Shown in pieces: positions 61,577-64,000 of a stretch of 64,000 nt of DNA. The translations under genes were made by a program, and so were the position numbers. Source of the stretch: Deinococcus ruber (GTDB lineage Bacteria; Deinococcota; Deinococci; Deinococcales; Deinococcaceae); the NCBI RefSeq assembly GCF_014648095.1, contig NZ_BMQL01000003.1:62001-126000 (forward strand), written 5' to 3'. Every line of letters starts with the position of its first letter. Position 1 is the stretch's first letter. The notes below the pieces were generated by a model. It was not told the origin of the DNA. It worked only from the letters and a program-made list of their open reading frames with translations, and ran no database searches.

Positions 61577-63315
61577 ATGACTGTCCCTCCGAACGTCGCC
61601 TCGTCGTCCTCTCTGTCCGGACCGCCTTCGCCTGTTCAGATGCTGCGAACCCACCAGTTCTCTGCACTCGAACAGCGGTTACAGGCGTTGCAGCGGCAGT
61701 TTGAAGGCGGCGACATAGGCGAGCGTGATCTGGTGGACGCCTTCAGGATCTTCGACCGACCAGACCCGGCGCTGGGTGACCATTTCGACGCCTGGCTGGA
61801 GGAATTTCCCGCTTCATACGTCGCGCACGTCGCGCTTTCGACCTGGCTGCTGGCGCGTGCCTGGGCCTTTCGGGGCGGCAGCACCTCCGATCTGATCAGC
61901 GACCGGGGCAGGCGCGGGCTGGCGTACTATCTGGCGCAGGCCGAAAGCTGTGCGCGGCTCGCGGTGGGCCTCAGCCGAAATCCGCGTGGAATGTGGTGGC
62001 GGGAGTGGCCCGCACACACGGAAACCAGCTGTCACTGCACGACGTTGAAGCGGGGGCATGGCCCGACTGGTACGTTTTGGCCCTGAAGCAGAATCCGGAC
62101 AGTCTGATTCTGCGGCGAAGCATGCTGCAACTGCTGCGAACCGAGTGGGGTGGCAGTGACACCATGATGCTGACGTTTCTGCGCTCGCTGGACGGCCTGC
62201 TCAGCAGCGGCGACCGACAGCGGCTGTGGGCGCAGTATCACAGTCAGGTGTCTCATCATGCCCTGTATTTTGCCGACGATGAGGAGCGGGCGCTGGAACA
62301 TGCCCGCATGGCCGCCGAGCTGCACCCCGCCGAGAGCGTGCAGCTGCTGAAGGTGCTGATGGTGATTCGCCCCGCGCTGTCGGGTGGCCGCGAGGTGCAG
62401 TGGGCGGCCTACGAGCAGGTTCTTCACCACTTCGAACTTCACCCTCAGGATCGGCTGTACCACACCGACTGGGCCATGTACCGCTTTCTGACCGCAGGAG
62501 AGCATTCGTTTCTGCCGCGCACGCTGCGGCTGCTGGACACGCTGGCGCGGCGAAGAGACGGCGATGATGTGCGGCTGCTGGGACGACTGGCGATCATGCA
62601 CAAACGGAGCGGGCTGGCAGGACAGGATGTGCGGGCGCTGGTGGAGCAGGCTGCCGACGAGGGCGACGCGCTGGCCGCCCTGCTGCTGGTCGAATATCAC
62701 CGGGCCGCTCCGGCAGACGAGGTCGCCGCCACCGAAGCGCTGCTTCAGGGTGTGAATCTGAGGGAGGAGAGCTGTGCGTGGCAGATCTATCAGGGCTGGT
62801 CACGCTTCGAGGGAACCCACGATCTGGGCGAGCGAGACCGCCTGCATTTTCTGCTGGTGGCTGCCGATAACGGGCAGAACGACGCCAGGGTCGAACTGGC
62901 CGCCCTGCTGTGGGGTGGCCGGGCCGAGCTGGGGGCCGACTGTGTTCTGCGCCCGATTGCCGGGAAACCTCTTCAGGAGAGCCTGGAGTATGCCAGGCAC
63001 CTGCTGGAGCGGGCCGCCCGCGAAGGACAGGCGGAAGCCCGCGCCCTGTTGAAGCAGGCCAGAGAACGCGACTGGGACGCAGACACCGCCAGAGTTCAGC
63101 GCAGGCCCAGGTCTGCCGTCTGGCGGCGTATCCGGTTTGCGCCGACTGCCGTTGCTTTCACCTGGCGACTGGTCTGGGCGGTGAGCTTCCTGACCCTGGC
63201 CGGGTTCCGGGCGTGTACACAGAGCAGCTCTTCCATCCCCCGGTTCAGTGTCAGTTCATTTCGTCAGATCGAGTCGGTGCCGCCGTCCGTCACGGCGTGG
63301 CCCGAACAAAAATAG
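61577..63315 (+). pseudogene. DUF4034-like/TPR-Sel1-type protein gene with a frameshift near 61990
   Basis: ATG 61577 has TACGAT 8 nt upstream. The first frame (61577-62086) gives LRTHQFSALEQRLQALQRQF ... AESCARLAVGLSRNPRG and then turns to nonsense-like sequence. The continuation lies in another frame from about 61990 (VVAGVARTHGNQLSLHDVEA, GAWPDWYVLALKQNP, LLRTEWGGSDTMMLTFLRSL) to 63315, with Sel1-like ALEHARMAAELHP and LEYARHLLERAAREGQAEAR helices and a C-terminal membrane segment (VAFTWRLVWAVSFLTLAGF). Joining them needs a one-base loss at GGAATG (61988-61993). Real mutation or sequencing error cannot be told. Confidence 0.7.
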
Positions 63316-63447
63316 ACGCTGTCCTGGTCGTTGGACAAACGCGGGTACTCTGGAAAGTTCAGCGTGCTGTCATCGTGGATGCCGAGTGTATGAATGGCTA
63401 AGATTTCAGCAGTGTGGAGCCGTTCGGCGGCCCCTACACTTGGCCTA

Positions 63448-64000
63448 TGCGCCCTTCCTTCCTGGCTGCTCTGTTGCCGCTGACGGGTCTGCTGTGGCTC
63501 GCCAGCCCCGCCCGCCGTTTGCCGCCCGATACCCTGACCAGTGAGGCCGATGGCCTGGGGCCAGTCACCGAGCGCTGGTACTGGCTGGATGTCAGCGGTG
63601 CGGCCCGGTCGCCCGAAGACGTGGTGAAAGCTGTGCTGGACGACTTCCCGCGTATCATGCCTCCAGTCATCTCCTGGACGCGCAAGGTCAGGGGAACGCC
63701 GGGCTGGGGCAGTGTGGGCGACCGTTATTTCTTCCTACTGATCGCCCGGCGTGCCTGGGTACAGACCGACCTGCTGACGCCGCGTATGTTCCGAAACCGC
63801 ACGCTGCGCCACCACGCCGAATCGGGCTGGGTGGCGTTCAGCGCTCAGCCGCAGGACTCTGGTGTGCTGCGCCTGATGGTACATTCGCGGGTTCGGGCCA
63901 GCACGCGCCTCGACCGGTTGACGTATCTGCTGGGCATGCGCGAGGTGCAGCGCCTCACCTGGGAACTCGTGCTGCGGCGGGCGCTGGTCCTGAGCGGTGG
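63448..64000 (+). CDS. Partial protein, SRPBCC/DUF1990-like (tentative), runs off the window
   Basis: 184 codons to the window end. TACACT (63436-63441) is 6 nt before ATG 63448. Hydrophobic start FLAALLPLTGLLWLASPAR may be an anchor or signal. The rest has ERWYWLDVSGAARSPEDVVK, PGWGSVGDRYFFLLIARRAW and ESGWVAFSAQPQDSGVLRL, a strand pattern like polyketide-cyclase/DUF1990 folds with a basic C-terminal helix. No function assigned. Confidence 0.6.

Overview
The window is about 65% GC chromosomal DNA whose gene content points to the genus Deinococcus: a GMC oxidoreductase, trehalose synthase plus glycogen branching enzyme, a Tat-exported ferritin-like desiccation-type lipoprotein, an MnSOD, an endonuclease III, CobQ/CobU, the HisG-HisZ pair, an agmatine deiminase/carbamoylputrescine amidase pair and a BMP-type nucleoside uptake system. 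The most telling trait is transcriptional. About twenty genes carry a TAnnnT hexamer (TACACT, TATACT, TACGCT) only 5-8 nt before the start codon and no Shine-Dalgarno, which is the leaderless-mRNA architecture described for Deinococcus. The assignment rests on content and style only; no search was run.

Layout. 1-1916: end of a cobalamin operon (cobQ, cobU). 2109-6863: CMD-family protein, two tandem OmpH/Skp-like proteins, a CBS-ACT regulator, a GNAT acetyltransferase, dusA and a metallophosphoesterase. 6874-13626: nucleoside ABC ATPase, PAP2 phosphatase, FMN reductase, an mtnN-lrgA-lrgB operon, a lipoprotein and a MalY/PatB lyase. 13678-21381: hisG-hisZ, two secreted proteins, endonuclease III, a GMC oxidoreductase, mobA and an aldehyde dehydrogenase. 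21615-26322: lipoprotein, rsmD, coaD, sugar-efflux MFS, sodA, rluD. 26884-29632: ferritin-like Tat lipoprotein, tatA, ECF sigma and anti-sigma. 29797-36762: VOC protein, glycerophosphodiesterase, metG with a putative attenuator, an outer-membrane protein, treS and a Bcr-type MFS. 36837-43519: BI-1 protein, lipoprotein, an acyltransferase/formyl-THF-ligase-like/DinB-like operon, an alpha/beta hydrolase lacking its serine, an M23 peptidase and peptidase E. 43560-51022: Na+/H+ antiporter, marR-DHA2 exporter operon, aguA, K+ channel, aguB. 51147-56041: stress-type small proteins, ABM and VOC enzymes, glgB. 56114-59070: hisB-hisH plus an unknown gene, and a BMP lipoprotein-type binding protein. 59263-64000: CoA-disulfide-reductase-like protein, a DUF2239 protein under a striking double operator, a frameshifted DUF4034-like gene and a truncated last gene.

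Genes that work together: cobQ/cobU (cobalamin), hisG/hisZ and hisB/hisH (histidine, scattered), aguA/aguB (agmatine to putrescine), treS/glgB (alpha-glucan and trehalose), the ABC ATPase at 6874 with the BMP protein at 57940 (nucleoside uptake, permeases outside), sodA with the ferritin-like protein (oxidative/iron stress).

The most interesting signals are non-coding: (i) a leaderless 15-codon, Met-rich leader ORF followed by mutually exclusive antiterminator and terminator stems upstream of metG; (ii) a near-consensus CRP site centred exactly at -41.5 from a leaderless start; (iii) two TTACCCRGGTAA palindromes bracketing a near-ideal promoter of a DUF2239 gene that itself looks like a ribbon-helix-helix protein; (iv) mini-ORFs whose stops overlap the start of the next gene (CBS protein, hisZ, K+ channel); (v) a family of inverted-repeat intergenic elements. 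No tRNA, rRNA, CRISPR array, intact insertion sequence or phage was seen.
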